Shown here: piece by piece, positions 9,170 through 17,741 of the stretch | Layout: each line of letters begins with the position of its first letter | Numbering within the stretch: the first letter of the stretch is position 1 | NCBI RefSeq assembly: GCF_003047105.1 | Contig: NZ_CP028475.1 | Coordinates: 2,418,001 to 2,482,000 of the forward strand | Direction: 5' to 3' | Length of the DNA stretch: 64,000 nt | DNA from: Celeribacter baekdonensis | GTDB taxonomy: Bacteria > Pseudomonadota > Alphaproteobacteria > Rhodobacterales > Rhodobacteraceae | The notes under the pieces: model-generated | What the model was told of the DNA's origin: nothing | What the model saw: the letters and a program-made list of their open reading frames with translations, nothing else | The model's database searches: none | Translations under genes and position numbers: made by a program

Positions 9170-9197
9170 GGCGGGCCTACGGGCCTGCCTTTTTTTC
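9170..9197 (+). terminator. strong intrinsic terminator upstream of tetR (orphan transcript or attenuator)
   Basis: GGCGGGCC (9170-9177) pairs with GGCCTGCC (9182-9189) over a TACG loop, with one G-U pair, and is followed by seven T on the plus strand (9190-9196). There is no coding gene for it to terminate, since mbfA is divergent and tetR starts at 9296. It must end a small RNA from about 9080-9190 or act in the tetR leader. Confidence 0.75.
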
Positions 9198-9295
9198 TTT
9201 ATCATCCAAGGGCGTAAAAGGCACATCTGTTTTCTTATTTCGCCATTCAGAAAACCCAAAAAGCGCACTATTATACCCAGACACGGAGGGGACCC

Positions 9296-9919
9296 ATGGG
9301 CGACACACACCCGATGATCAAAAAGGGGCGCAAATTCGATCAGGTTGTCGAAGGGGCGCGCACTGTGTTTCTACGCGACGGGTTTGAGGGCGCATCAGTC
9401 GATGACATCGCCCGCGAGGCTGGCGTGTCCAAAGCCACGCTCTATAGCTATTTCCCCGACAAACGCGTGTTGTTTTTGGAAATCGCGGCACAGGAAACCA
9501 AACGGCAAGCCGACGCGTTTGAAGAGCGGATGGACGAGAACCTTTCGCCTGAGGCGCTTTTGCCAAATGTCGGGCGCAAGATCCTTGATTTCATTCTCTC
9601 GGATTTTGGTCAGGCTGTGTTTCGCATTGCCGTGTCCGAAAGCGATCGCTTCCCCGAACTGGGCCGCAAATACTATGAAAGCGGCCCGGCCTTGGTGACC
9701 CATCGCTTGTCGCAATATCTCGCCAGTTGCACCGCACGCGGCGAATTGGCGATTGACGACATCGAGCTGGCCGCCGATCAATTTGCCGAATTGTGCAAAG
9801 TCCGCGTCCAATCCATGCGCCTGTTTCAAACCTGTTGCGACATCGACGAGTCCGACAAACAAAAGGTCATCGACGGCGCAGTGACCATGTTTTTACGATG
9901 CTATGGAGTACGGAAATGA
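9296..9919 (+). CDS. TetR/AcrR family transcriptional regulator
   Basis: The N-terminal DNA-binding domain is clear: the helix-turn-helix spans residues 34-55 (SVDDIAREAGVSKATLYSYF) and is followed by the usual FPDKRVLF. The C-terminal part, with VFRIAVSESDRFPELGRKYYE, belongs to the AefR-like ligand-binding type. The length is 207 residues. The ATG at 9296 has GGAGG 6 bp upstream; the later ATG at 9314 is less well placed. It overlaps the I78 lipoprotein gene by 4 bp. The regulated genes are unknown, and the repeats upstream suggest self-control. Confidence 0.92.
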   Translation: MGDTHPMIKKGRKFDQVVEGARTVFLRDGFEGASVDDIAREAGVSKATLYSYFPDKRVLFLEIAAQETKRQADAFEERMDENLSPEALLPNVGRKILDFILSDFGQAVFRIAVSESDRFPELGRKYYESGPALVTHRLSQYLASCTARGELAIDDIELAADQFAELCKVRVQSMRLFQTCCDIDESDKQKVIDGAVTMFLRCYGVRK

Positions 9920-10209
9920 TCCGCCCAACCGCTCTCACTCTCATCCTCGGGGCATTTGCCCTGAGCGGATGCAAAGAAGACACCCATGTTTCCGACAAAG
10001 GTCCGGCCCCCATGTCTGCAACTGAATGCGCTTTAGAAATCCTCACCCCACTGATCGGTCAGGACAAATCCGCGCTTGATGCGTTTGATCTTCCTGCAGG
10101 CACCCGCATCATTCCTCCTGGGCGCATGGTGACAAAGGACTTCCGGCCTGAGCGCACGAATATTGATCTGGATGCGACGGGTCGGATCATCCGTGTTTGG
10201 TGCGGCTAA
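9916..10209 (+). CDS. I78-family peptidase-inhibitor lipoprotein
   Basis: This 97-residue protein starts at an ATG overlapping the tetR stop (ATGA). Residues 1-18 are a signal sequence and the lipobox LSGC places the lipidated cysteine at residue 19. The mature part carries the I78 inhibitor pattern: LPAGTRIIPPGRMVTKDF, then RTNIDLDATGRIIRVWCG at the C-terminus. Family members inhibit serine proteases such as subtilisin-like enzymes from the periplasm or outer membrane. Co-translation with a regulator is unusual and suggests that the TetR protein controls its own partner gene. Confidence 0.85.
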   Translation: MIRPTALTLILGAFALSGCKEDTHVSDKGPAPMSATECALEILTPLIGQDKSALDAFDLPAGTRIIPPGRMVTKDFRPERTNIDLDATGRIIRVWCG

Positions 10210-10518
10210 CCGCAGCACATCCCCCAACGCAACGCCCCATAAAGGAAAAGCCGAGACAGCGTGCTGCCTCGGCCTTACAAGTTGGTTTTGAGCGAGATCC
10301 CCGGGGTCACGAACTGGGTGGGGGCTGTTAAACCGTGACACCGGGGCAAAGCGTTCTCGCTCTGCCTAACGTTTTGCACCAACACCTTGGCCGAAAAAGG
10401 GATGAAACAAGAAAAGTCACGGACCATTTCATGGCCTCATTAAGGCAACCCGATCACTGACGTGAGAACTGCGCCGAGTTTTCTTGATTTTCGACAGTTT
10501 TGTGACCAAGCTGAGAGC
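10210..10518. other. 309-bp intergenic region with one hairpin
   Basis: Apart from the hairpin at 10250-10273, I see no coding frame with a credible start, no tRNA and no clear promoter. The stretch GAGCGAGATCCCCGGGGTC contains a short GC palindrome but nothing I can name. Confidence 0.5.
10250..10273. terminator. hairpin terminator after the tetR-I78 operon
   Basis: GCCGAG (10250-10255) and CAGC (10257-10260) pair with GCTG (10263-10266) and CTCGGC (10268-10273), with one A-C mismatch and a two-base loop. The T-rich tail is better on the minus strand (TTTTCC) than on the plus strand. Confidence 0.55.
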
Positions 10519-10860
10519 ATGAATGCACCTACTCCCTTTCCCGGCCCCGCGCCTCAACAAGACAGGGTTGCCTTTGATCGCCAAGAGCTTGGCACGATCT
10601 TGGGGCTTTATGGCCGAATGGTAGCCGCAGGCGAATGGCGCGACTATGGCATGTCGTTCCTCAAAGAGGTTGCCGTGTTTTCCGTGTTTCGACGCACCGC
10701 AGAACATCCGATTTATCGGATCGAAAAACGGCCAAAACTGCGCGGGAAACAGGGGATGTATTCGGTCATCGCCATGGACGGGCAAATCCTCAAACGCGGC
10801 GGCGATTTGCGCGCGGTGCTGCGGGTTCTCGACCGCAAACTGATCCGCGCGGTCGAATAG
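10519..10860 (+). CDS. DUF2794 domain protein
   Basis: The 113-residue protein matches DUF2794, a small conserved alphaproteobacterial family of unknown function. Visible hallmarks are FDRQELGTILGLYGRMVAAG, EWRDYGMSFLKEVAVFSVFRR and the basic IYRIEKRPKLRGKQG segment. The start at 10519 gives the usual family N-terminus. It is single-copy and convergent with the NlpC/P60 gene, with 8 bp between the stops. There is no signal peptide, so it is cytoplasmic. No role can be assigned from context. Confidence 0.85.
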   Translation: MNAPTPFPGPAPQQDRVAFDRQELGTILGLYGRMVAAGEWRDYGMSFLKEVAVFSVFRRTAEHPIYRIEKRPKLRGKQGMYSVIAMDGQILKRGGDLRAVLRVLDRKLIRAVE

Positions 10861-10868
10861 CCTCCTCC

Positions 10869-11681
10869 CTACATCCGCCGATGCGCTGTGACCGGACCAT
10901 CGCCCTGTGCGTCAATTCGCGCAATCGCTCGCAAGATCGGCTCATAGGCCACGGCCATGTGATGAGCATTGGCGTGAATCAGAACCTCATCATCAACGCA
11001 AAGCGCCACATGGCCCTTCCAAAACAAAAGATCGCCACGCCTGTAGGGCGCTGAGGCGGTTGCGCCCATACCCATTTGCATATCGCTGTCACCCGGACAG
11101 TCGATGCCACAGGCCAAAAACGCCGCCTGGACGAGGCCCGAACAATCAATGCCAAAGGTGGAATTGCCACCCCAAAGGTAAGGCGTGCCAAAGAACAGTT
11201 GCGCAACTGTGACCGGATCGGAAAAGGGCCGCTCGATCGGGCGGATATGCGGTTTCGGAACGAAAAGCCCGCCCTCAATCTCCATGAATTTGCGCCGCTC
11301 ATCCACGACGCGCATGCGCGCGCCGAAAGACAGGCTGCTCACCGCTTCGGATTTGAAATCATCGGTGGGATAAAGATGCGTGGCGCGCACGGAAATCAGG
11401 TGGGTTGGGATCGAAACGGGACCGAGTTCGGCCTGCGCCACATACCCCACGTAACCATCGCGCCGCGCAACACCAAAGGCCCATCCGTCCCGCCGCTCCA
11501 GCACATCAAACCCCTCGCCCCACAGCAATTGTCGTTCCCGCGCACCGTCCGGCCCGGCCCGCAAATCGGCAACGGGGACGCAGACCGTGGTGGTTTCAGG
11601 GCACACTTCGCTCTGGCCCTGAGAGGCAAACCCCGCAAGGGCCACACGAGTATTGGCAGGAGTCAGGCGGCGATCTGTCAT
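10869..11681 (-). CDS. NlpC/P60 (C40) peptidoglycan endopeptidase with SH3 domains
   Basis: The 270-residue protein has bacterial SH3-like segments at about residues 36-145 (VADLRAGPDG, GYVGYVAQAEL), then an NlpC/P60 domain. The catalytic residues are Cys180 (GIDCSG), His224 (GHVALC) and His236 (IHANAH). Enzymes of this type cleave gamma-D-glutamyl-meso-diaminopimelate bonds in muropeptides. There is no obvious signal peptide, which points to a cytoplasmic role in recycling cell-wall peptides. Its ATG overlaps the stop of the M17 aminopeptidase gene, and the two probably act in sequence on peptides. Confidence 0.92.
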   Translation of the reverse strand: MTDRRLTPANTRVALAGFASQGQSEVCPETTTVCVPVADLRAGPDGARERQLLWGEGFDVLERRDGWAFGVARRDGYVGYVAQAELGPVSIPTHLISVRATHLYPTDDFKSEAVSSLSFGARMRVVDERRKFMEIEGGLFVPKPHIRPIERPFSDPVTVAQLFFGTPYLWGGNSTFGIDCSGLVQAAFLACGIDCPGDSDMQMGMGATASAPYRRGDLLFWKGHVALCVDDEVLIHANAHHMAVAYEPILRAIARIDAQGDGPVTAHRRM

Positions 11682-13060
11682 AGCGACAAAAGCTCAGGCA
11701 ACGCGGCCAAAAGCGCGCGCGCCCCTTGGCCAACGCCGCCTTTGGGTCGGGCAGGTGCGGCGGTCGGGTTCCACCCATAGATGTCAAAATGCATATAGCG
11801 CGGGGTTTCCGTCACGAAGCGCCGCAAAAACAGCGCGGCAGTGATTGACCCGGCCATTCCGCCCGACGGCGCATTGTCGAGATCGGCGATTCCCGGCTCA
11901 ATCATGTTCTCGTAGGGCTCCCAATAGGGCAGTTGCCAGACCGGGTCGGCCACCTTCGTCGCCGCTTTTGACAGCGCCAAAGCGTCCGTCGAATCAGTGG
12001 CAAAAAACGGCGCGAGATCCGGCCCAACCGCCACGCGCGCCGCCCCTGTGAGGGTCGCCATCGAGATCAACAAATCCGGCGGGGTTTCATCCGCCAGCGC
12101 CAGAGCATCGGCCAACACCAAACGCCCCTCGGCGTCCGTATTGTTGATTTCAACAGTCAATCCTTTGCGCGAGGTCAACACATCTTGTGGCCGGAACGCA
12201 TTGCCCGACACCGCGTTTTCCACCGCCGGGATCAACACCCGCAACCGTAACGGCACCTCCAGCGCCATGATCATTTTCGCCAGCCCCAAAACCGTGGCTG
12301 CCCCGCCCATGTCCTTTTTCATCAAGCCCATGGAAGACCCCGGTTTGAGGTTCAGCCCGCCGGTGTCAAAGCACACGCCTTTGCCCACCAACGTCAGCGT
12401 CGGCCCCGCCTCGCCCCAGCGCATGTCGATCAGGGCAGGAGCGCGCGGGGACGCGCGACCCACAGCGTGAATCATCGGGAAGTTTTGCGTTAACAAAGCC
12501 TCGCCCACTGTCACTGAAATCTCTGCTCCATGCGCCTGTGCCAGATCGCGTGCGGCCTGTTCCAACTCAGCCGGGCCCATGTCATTTGAGGGCGTATTGA
12601 TCAAATCACGGGTCAGTGCCTCACCCGCTGCAATGGCCTCAAGCCGGGCAACATCTACGCCCTCAGGCGCAATAAGATGCACGGCGGGTTGTGATTTTTT
12701 TACATATTTATCAAAAACGTAACCGGACAAAAGCCACGCCAAAAGCTGCTCATCCAAAGCCTCACCCGTCAACGTTGTGTGCAAGGCATAGGTGCCGTCC
12801 GATAATTTCGCACGCACCGCACCAAAGACAAATCGACCCCGAGCCCGCGTTTTTTTGGTGCCAAACCCCGCGACAACAGCGGCAATTTTCCCCTCTCCTG
12901 GAATCACACAGACCGATCCCAAAGCGGCGGAAAACCCATTGGTTTTGAGCCAGAGCTGATCGTCGTCGGACCGGCTTGCGAGAAAAGCGTCAAGATCGTC
13001 AGCGTCGATCAAGAACAAGGGAACAGCGGACTCTGTGGGTGAGGCAAAAGAAAGTGGCAT
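11678..13060 (-). CDS. M17 family leucyl aminopeptidase
   Basis: M17 enzymes are two-zinc aminopeptidases that remove N-terminal residues from peptides in the cytoplasm. The zinc and catalytic site is visible in VGKGVCFDTGG (226-235) and the signature NTDAEGR (307-313). The N-terminal macro-like domain fills residues 1-140. The length of 460 residues fits PepA/PepB-type proteins. It is the first gene of an operon with the NlpC/P60 peptidase and overlaps it by 4 bp. Substrate preference is not visible. Confidence 0.94.
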   Translation of the reverse strand: MPLSFASPTESAVPLFLIDADDLDAFLASRSDDDQLWLKTNGFSAALGSVCVIPGEGKIAAVVAGFGTKKTRARGRFVFGAVRAKLSDGTYALHTTLTGEALDEQLLAWLLSGYVFDKYVKKSQPAVHLIAPEGVDVARLEAIAAGEALTRDLINTPSNDMGPAELEQAARDLAQAHGAEISVTVGEALLTQNFPMIHAVGRASPRAPALIDMRWGEAGPTLTLVGKGVCFDTGGLNLKPGSSMGLMKKDMGGAATVLGLAKMIMALEVPLRLRVLIPAVENAVSGNAFRPQDVLTSRKGLTVEINNTDAEGRLVLADALALADETPPDLLISMATLTGAARVAVGPDLAPFFATDSTDALALSKAATKVADPVWQLPYWEPYENMIEPGIADLDNAPSGGMAGSITAALFLRRFVTETPRYMHFDIYGWNPTAAPARPKGGVGQGARALLAALPELLSL

Positions 13061-13094
13061 CGGACGGGCCTTTCATTGGCGTTGCGCCAAGACT

Positions 13095-13208
13095 AAAGCG
13101 TTTCGATATGACGTTAAGATGCGATTCAACTTCGAAACGCGCGCAACATCAATACGTTATCCGCATGTCACGCCAAACTTGTGTGACAAGCCTGTCGTGA
13201 AACGCTTT
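13095..13208. repeat. inverted-repeat element of the AAAGCGTTTCG type, copy 1
   Basis: AAAGCGTTTC (13095-13104) has an exact inverted copy GAAACGCTTT at 13199-13208. The inner part GCGTTTCGA (13098-13106) pairs equally with TCGAAACGC at 13132-13140. The element fills most of the intergenic region upstream of the M17 gene. It shares its core with the copies near 17.75 kb and 18.9 kb. Confidence 0.6.
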
Positions 13209-13309
13209 CGCCAATCCGATACCACCTGCAAGCTGGTTCGCGGGACGGCTGTCCGGCGAACCAATCTCTTTGCTGTCACATCTTTTACGGGCGCGACTAC
13301 CGGAACAGG

Positions 13310-13687
13310 TTAGAGCGATGCGCCCTGAAGATCCCATACCGCCAAAAGGGAATTTTCCCCGATCCGCATCAACCGCTCGACACAAGCGGCCAAGGCCGTT
13401 CCGTCATCGGACAGCGCCAATTCATTCACGTCACTTGCAACGCGCGCGAAACTGACCATCCCGATTTGTTCGGAAATCGCGACCATCGAGCGTGCTGCTC
13501 GCTGTAAATCTTCGAACTGGCCCTTTCTATAGCTGCTCTCGACTTTGGCCAATCTGACCGCCAGCTCTTCCATGGCGCGCGACACGACACCATCGGCCCC
13601 TGACGCGCCAAGTTGACCATAAAGTTGATCCAAACGATCTCGATCAACCTGCACAGCCCCATCGGGCCGCAGCTTTACCACCACCAT
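13310..13687 (-). CDS. hypothetical helical protein, possibly degenerate Hpt-like
   Basis: The 125-residue product is predicted to be mostly helical. A four-helix pattern is suggested by the segments around LDQLYGQLG, RAMEELAVRLAKVE, LQRAARSMVAISEQIGM and ALAACVERLMRIGE. The third segment resembles the phosphotransfer helix of Hpt domains, but Arg stands where the phosphorylated His would be. That comparison is mine and tentative. I chose the ATG at 13685-13687 because translation from the ATG at 13702 adds only MWGTK. It is a single gene divergent from carbonic anhydrase. Confidence 0.65.
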   Translation of the reverse strand: MVVVKLRPDGAVQVDRDRLDQLYGQLGASGADGVVSRAMEELAVRLAKVESSYRKGQFEDLQRAARSMVAISEQIGMVSFARVASDVNELALSDDGTALAACVERLMRIGENSLLAVWDLQGASL

Positions 13688-13854
13688 TTTAGTACCCCAC
13701 ATATTTGAGCGCCCCCACGCGCTGTGGTCTGACTTTGCCTCAAGACCCTCAAGAAAAGGTTTAGTCCCAAGCTGATTTTCCCTCGAATTCCTCGAAAACT
13801 CTCATTACATTCGCCCAAACTGGCTAACGGCATCCTCAAGAGAGTTTCTCCGCG

Positions 13855-14502
13855 ATGAAATATGCAAAACCCCTCCCAAGCTATATGGTTCAACGCTATC
13901 AAGGATGGAAAGCGACCACGTTTTCCGAGAACAAATCTTGGTATCGGCGTCTGGCAGAAGAAGGTCAGCGTCCTCGCGCGTTCATCATTTCCTGCTGTGA
14001 TTCGCGGGTTCATGTGACATCCATTTTTGGCGCGGATCAGGGCGAATTTTTCATCCACCGCAACATCGCCAACCTCATCCCGCCCTTTACGGACGATGGG
14101 GACCACCACGGCACCTCGGCGGCGGTTGAATATGCCGTCACCGCACTGAAAGTGGCGCATATCGTGGTTTTGGGTCATTCCAATTGCGGCGGTGTTCAGG
14201 GCTGTTACGACATGTGTTCGGGCAATGCGCCTGAACTTGAGGAAAAATCCTCTTTTGTCGGTCGCTGGATGGACATCTTGCGCCCCGGATATGAGCGCGT
14301 CCTCGACAAGCCGGAAGGCGAACGCAAGCGGGCGTTGGAAAAGGAATCCATTCTGGTGTCGCTTGAAAACCTGATGACCTTCCCCTTTGTCCAAGCCGCC
14401 GTTGAAGCGGGTGATTTGACGCTTCACGGGCTTTGGACCGACATTGGCGAAGGCGATTTGCATCAGTACGACCCCGAGAGCAACAGCTTTTCTCCGATCT
14501 GA
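13855..14502 (+). CDS. beta-class carbonic anhydrase
   Basis: The enzyme interconverts CO2 and bicarbonate in the cytoplasm. Zinc ligands are Cys47, His108 and Cys111 (GHSNCGG), and the Asp49/Arg51 dyad is present in SCCDSRV. The length of 215 residues is typical. The gene has a GAGAG-type ribosome site and stands alone, convergent with the following small gene with 6 bp between the stops. Confidence 0.95.
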   Translation: MKYAKPLPSYMVQRYQGWKATTFSENKSWYRRLAEEGQRPRAFIISCCDSRVHVTSIFGADQGEFFIHRNIANLIPPFTDDGDHHGTSAAVEYAVTALKVAHIVVLGHSNCGGVQGCYDMCSGNAPELEEKSSFVGRWMDILRPGYERVLDKPEGERKRALEKESILVSLENLMTFPFVQAAVEAGDLTLHGLWTDIGEGDLHQYDPESNSFSPI

Positions 14503-14508
14503 GCGGCT

Positions 14509-14811
14509 TTAGGCCACGAGCCGGAAAACAGTTTCAATCGTGTCATCTTCGACCGCGAGAGCATTGGTCAAAAGATAGGGCGCATCGGCGCTGTTTTCGG
14601 CCCGCGGTGTGCCAATCATCGCTCCGGTTTCAACAGAACTGGAGCGCACGAACATCGGTTTGCTCATCTGCGTGATCGCCTGACGAATGGCCGGGCGGTC
14701 ACTCAGTTCCATTGCCTCGATCTCTTCGGGAAAGAACATCACAGCACCGTTTTGATGCAGGTTCAGAGCGATGGTGCGACCTTGGCGGGCTTTGTCGAAA
14801 TAACAGGTCAT
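14509..14811 (-). CDS. small conserved-looking hypothetical protein (100 aa)
   Basis: The product begins MTCYFDKARQGRTIALNLH and contains FFPEEIEAMELSDRP and FVRSSSVETGAMIGT. I recognise no family. The start at 14809-14811 has AAGGA upstream at a good distance; a longer frame from 14940 would overlap the neighbouring gene. There is no signal peptide or membrane segment. It is probably co-transcribed with the 71-residue gene just upstream, with 34 bp between them. Confidence 0.6.
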   Translation of the reverse strand: MTCYFDKARQGRTIALNLHQNGAVMFFPEEIEAMELSDRPAIRQAITQMSKPMFVRSSSVETGAMIGTPRAENSADAPYLLTNALAVEDDTIETVFRLVA

Positions 14812-14845
14812 GGCGTTTCCTTTTTCGTGTGGCTGTCGATTGGGA

Positions 14846-15061
14846 TCAGGCGGCAAGCGCGATGCGCGCGCCTTGGTCCGGGCGAAAATCGGGGGTCTCG
14901 TGACATCCGCCCAAAAGCACAACATTGGAGCGGCGTGCATCGCGGGTCAAATTGTGGTTCGCCGGGCGGCATGCCGCCTCAAACGTCTGCACATCCCAGT
15001 TGAAAGAAATCGCGCCGTTTGCGGTGCCTGATTGGCCGGTTGTTTTCATCAGCATGATCAT
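14846..15061 (-). CDS. small hypothetical protein (71 aa)
   Basis: The 71-residue product starts MIMLMKTTGQSGTANGAISF and has a single Cys in VLLGGCHETPDF. An AAGGA sequence lies 7-8 bp before the ATG, which supports translation. No family is recognised. It leads a two-gene unit with the 100-residue protein downstream. Confidence 0.55.
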   Translation of the reverse strand: MIMLMKTTGQSGTANGAISFNWDVQTFEAACRPANHNLTRDARRSNVVLLGGCHETPDFRPDQGARIALAA

Positions 15062-15443
15062 CGTTCCATCCTTTCGGTCCGTGCCCCCGGACCCCTTGAG
15101 ATAAAGGGACCACAGAGCGTGGTTTGGCGGTAGGAAAGCATGGAAACAATTTGAGGTATTTGCCGGTTTTCGGCGGAGCAGAAAAACAATAGCTGTGTGA
15201 AATCAGACACCTAAACTAGGGTTAAAGGTCTGTTTGTGAAAGTTAAAATTTGGTGCAACCCTCAGGAAATGGTTAATTTCCGCAAAGGTTAGTGACGCGG
15301 GCCGGGCGAGGGTCGGGCAAGCCTGCGGCGGCTTTGTGGCGACTTTGTGATGCCCCTGTTTGACCGCGATATGGGCCGAATCGCGGACGATAGCGCGGGT
15401 GGCGCGCAACAGGGCACCACCCGCTTAGACTGTGTTATTTGGC
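15062..15443. other. 382-bp intergenic region
   Basis: The region holds the promoter side of the two small genes and the 3' side of the MuiA-like gene. A hairpin, GCGGGTGG (15395-15402) with CCACCCGC (15417-15424), lies 20 bp past the MuiA-like stop and may be its terminator, though without a T run. I see no credible gene here. Confidence 0.5.
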
Positions 15444-17108
15444 TTACTCCAACATCATCCCTTCAGGCCAGCGCAGGCTTTCCTTCACGCTGATGTCCTG
15501 TGTTTCGCCCGCATCCAGATCGAAATGCCACGCCATCACACCGCGCTTGTCGTCCAAATCGGTCACATCGGGCATCCGCGTGGCCGACCAATCGAGTTTG
15601 AGGTCGTCTTGCTCCGACACAGACACCCGGTCGATCACCTCAATCGGCCAGGTCTTGGCCGTAAGGTTTTCAACGGAAATCCGCACCTCAGACGACATCT
15701 CATTCGATTTCGAAATCACCCCCCGATCGCCTTCATTTTTCGCCAACAAAGTCCGGGTCACGCGAATGCCATCAACCACGCCAAAGGCCAGATCGACCTC
15801 GGCCCCGTTCACAACCGTGTTCAAACGGGACTGACCAAGGCTCACCCCATCGCGGATCAACCGCACAGTACCGGGCACCAACATTTCGCCCGTGTCATTG
15901 GTGAAGCTCGCCATAAGATACCCTGTGTCCTCAAAAAGCGGCACAGCCCGCACCACAAGGTCCGGCGACAGGGCCACTTCGGAGAGGGCAAATTCGCTCA
16001 TCCCCGCACCGGAATAGAGCGTCGTGGATGTGGGGTAGCTATAGGTCAGGCTGAGGCCGGTGAGGTTGGCTGTGGCCATCTTTTGCTCCATGCTGCCCAT
16101 CGCTTCTATCACCGGTGCGGCATACCCGGCCATCTCTGCATCCGCGCTGCGCATCAATTCCTGGGCTGGCCGTGGCTCATAAATTCGACGCACCCAAGGG
16201 TAGACCTCATTTGGATCGCTTCGCCGGGCCGGATTGTCGGTGGCAAAACGCAGCATCACGTTTTGCCAATTCTCACCCGTCTCCTGTGATGCCTGCACCG
16301 CACGGGTCAGATCCAGCGCCCCGGTTTCGGTGTCCAACCGCGCCGTGTAGACCGGCTGCCAATAGGCATCATCAACGCTATAGCTAAAATCAACCGTCAC
16401 ATCGCCCGCCTGAGCCACATCCAGCGCGAGCGTGATCGACAGACGGTCACCCTTCGACGGGGCCAGACGGTGCAGAGCGTTTTCAGCGCGGCTGATCTCA
16501 TCTTTGAGAGCCTCAAGATCGCGATCAGCCGCATCTGCGCGCGCGGTCGCATCGGCCATGGCAAGGCGTGCGGCCAGTGATTGTTCGCGGATCATCTCAG
16601 CCGTGGCAGCCATGGTGTCAACTGACGCCTCCGCTGCGGACAGCCGGCCCAAATAAGCCAATGTATCCTCAGCGGCGGCGACCTCAAGACGCACCGCATC
16701 AGCTTTGCGGGTCTCATCGCGCAACTGTGCCTCAAGCGCCTCCAGCGTGGCTTTCGCGGCCTTGGCCTCTGGCGATCTGTACAGCTCTGCATCGCCAATA
16801 GTGGGCGTGCTCGTGTACGAGACCGGACCCAGTGTCGCCCCCGTCACCTTACTTTGCAGGCTGGCGATGATCCGGTCGACAGAGTGGTCCACCGGAATGT
16901 CGGTGAATGTCACCTCATGTTGGCCAGTGGGAAGGTTGATCTGACCCTTTCGGGTCACTGTGGCGCTTTCTGGGTAAAGCGTCACGTCAGTGACGTCTGA
17001 CTGGGCGGTAAAACTATCGGCCAGGCTCATGCCGGGCACTGTCATCGCGCAGAGCACAAGCGCGGATGTGGTCCAAATGGATTGTTTCGCAATGGGGTTT
17101 GAAAACAT
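15444..17108 (-). CDS. DUF4139 / MuiA-family exported protein
   Basis: The protein of 554 residues starts at 17106-17108 with GGAGGAAA just upstream. Residues 1-31 are a signal peptide ending near MSLADS. The N-terminal region (VTDVTLYPESATVTRKG) matches the DUF4140 domain, a coiled-coil stretch of about 100 residues rich in Ala, Glu and Arg follows, and the C-terminal half is the beta-rich DUF4139 domain with VDFSYSVDDAYWQPVYTARL. This is the organisation of mucoidy-inhibitor A-like proteins. The function is not established. It is likely periplasmic or surface-exposed and is transcribed alone. Confidence 0.85.
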   Translation of the reverse strand: MFSNPIAKQSIWTTSALVLCAMTVPGMSLADSFTAQSDVTDVTLYPESATVTRKGQINLPTGQHEVTFTDIPVDHSVDRIIASLQSKVTGATLGPVSYTSTPTIGDAELYRSPEAKAAKATLEALEAQLRDETRKADAVRLEVAAAEDTLAYLGRLSAAEASVDTMAATAEMIREQSLAARLAMADATARADAADRDLEALKDEISRAENALHRLAPSKGDRLSITLALDVAQAGDVTVDFSYSVDDAYWQPVYTARLDTETGALDLTRAVQASQETGENWQNVMLRFATDNPARRSDPNEVYPWVRRIYEPRPAQELMRSADAEMAGYAAPVIEAMGSMEQKMATANLTGLSLTYSYPTSTTLYSGAGMSEFALSEVALSPDLVVRAVPLFEDTGYLMASFTNDTGEMLVPGTVRLIRDGVSLGQSRLNTVVNGAEVDLAFGVVDGIRVTRTLLAKNEGDRGVISKSNEMSSEVRISVENLTAKTWPIEVIDRVSVSEQDDLKLDWSATRMPDVTDLDDKRGVMAWHFDLDAGETQDISVKESLRWPEGMMLE

Positions 17109-17229
17109 CGTTTCCTCCTGTTCGATCGGAGGAAAGGTCCAATGGGCACGGGCGAGACGCAAGTCATATTCCCGCGACGAGGGACCAAGACGGCGCACGC
17201 GGCAAAAGCCCGCCGATCAACGCGCCCAA

Positions 17230-17427
17230 TCAGGCTACGGTTTTATATCCCTTGCCCGCACTGCCACCGAATTTATCCCCAAAGGTGCGGCACAGTTCCT
17301 CGCGCGTCAGGCGCGGCTGGGTATTTGCCATATCCTCGGCCCAATCTCCCATCCGATCTATCGCCTCCGCTTTCGGCTCGGAATGATCGTGACGAATGGC
17401 GCTGAGATTGATCTTCACCCGAAACAT
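17230..17427 (-). CDS. small hypothetical protein (65 aa)
   Basis: The 65-residue product starts MFRVKINLSAIRHDHSEPKA and is charged and soluble. GAGGAGGG about 6 bp before the ATG is a strong ribosome binding site, which is the main reason to accept it. No family is recognised. It precedes the MuiA-like gene by 121 bp on the same strand and could be co-transcribed. Confidence 0.6.
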   Translation of the reverse strand: MFRVKINLSAIRHDHSEPKAEAIDRMGDWAEDMANTQPRLTREELCRTFGDKFGGSAGKGYKTVA

Positions 17428-17714
17428 AAATCACCCTCCTCTTTCTTTGTGTGGCGGTGTCGTAAGTCGACCTGAACATAACAGCGCCACAATTTCTTCG
17501 CGCCAATAAATAAACTTTAAAGTTAACGCGCCATTCGAGGGGGATTTAAAAAATTATCATTTAATTTCAATATTATAAATAGATAAAAACTGCATTTTTT
17601 GATCCGCATAGGTTCCATCATTTCGCTCTCATTTGGCGCAAAAATGGCAAAACTGGACCCAAAATCCATTTAAAAGACGGCGGCGCTGACCGCCAGGAGG
17701 CGAATCGGCACCAA

Positions 17715-17738
17715 AAAGGGCGCCCGCAAGCGCCCTTT
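17715..17738 (-). terminator. intrinsic terminator of asd
   Basis: AAAGGGCGC (17715-17723) pairs perfectly with GCGCCCTTT (17730-17738). Read on the minus strand it is followed by further T residues, and it lies about 100 bp past the asd stop. Confidence 0.75.
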
Positions 17739-17741
17739 CTT

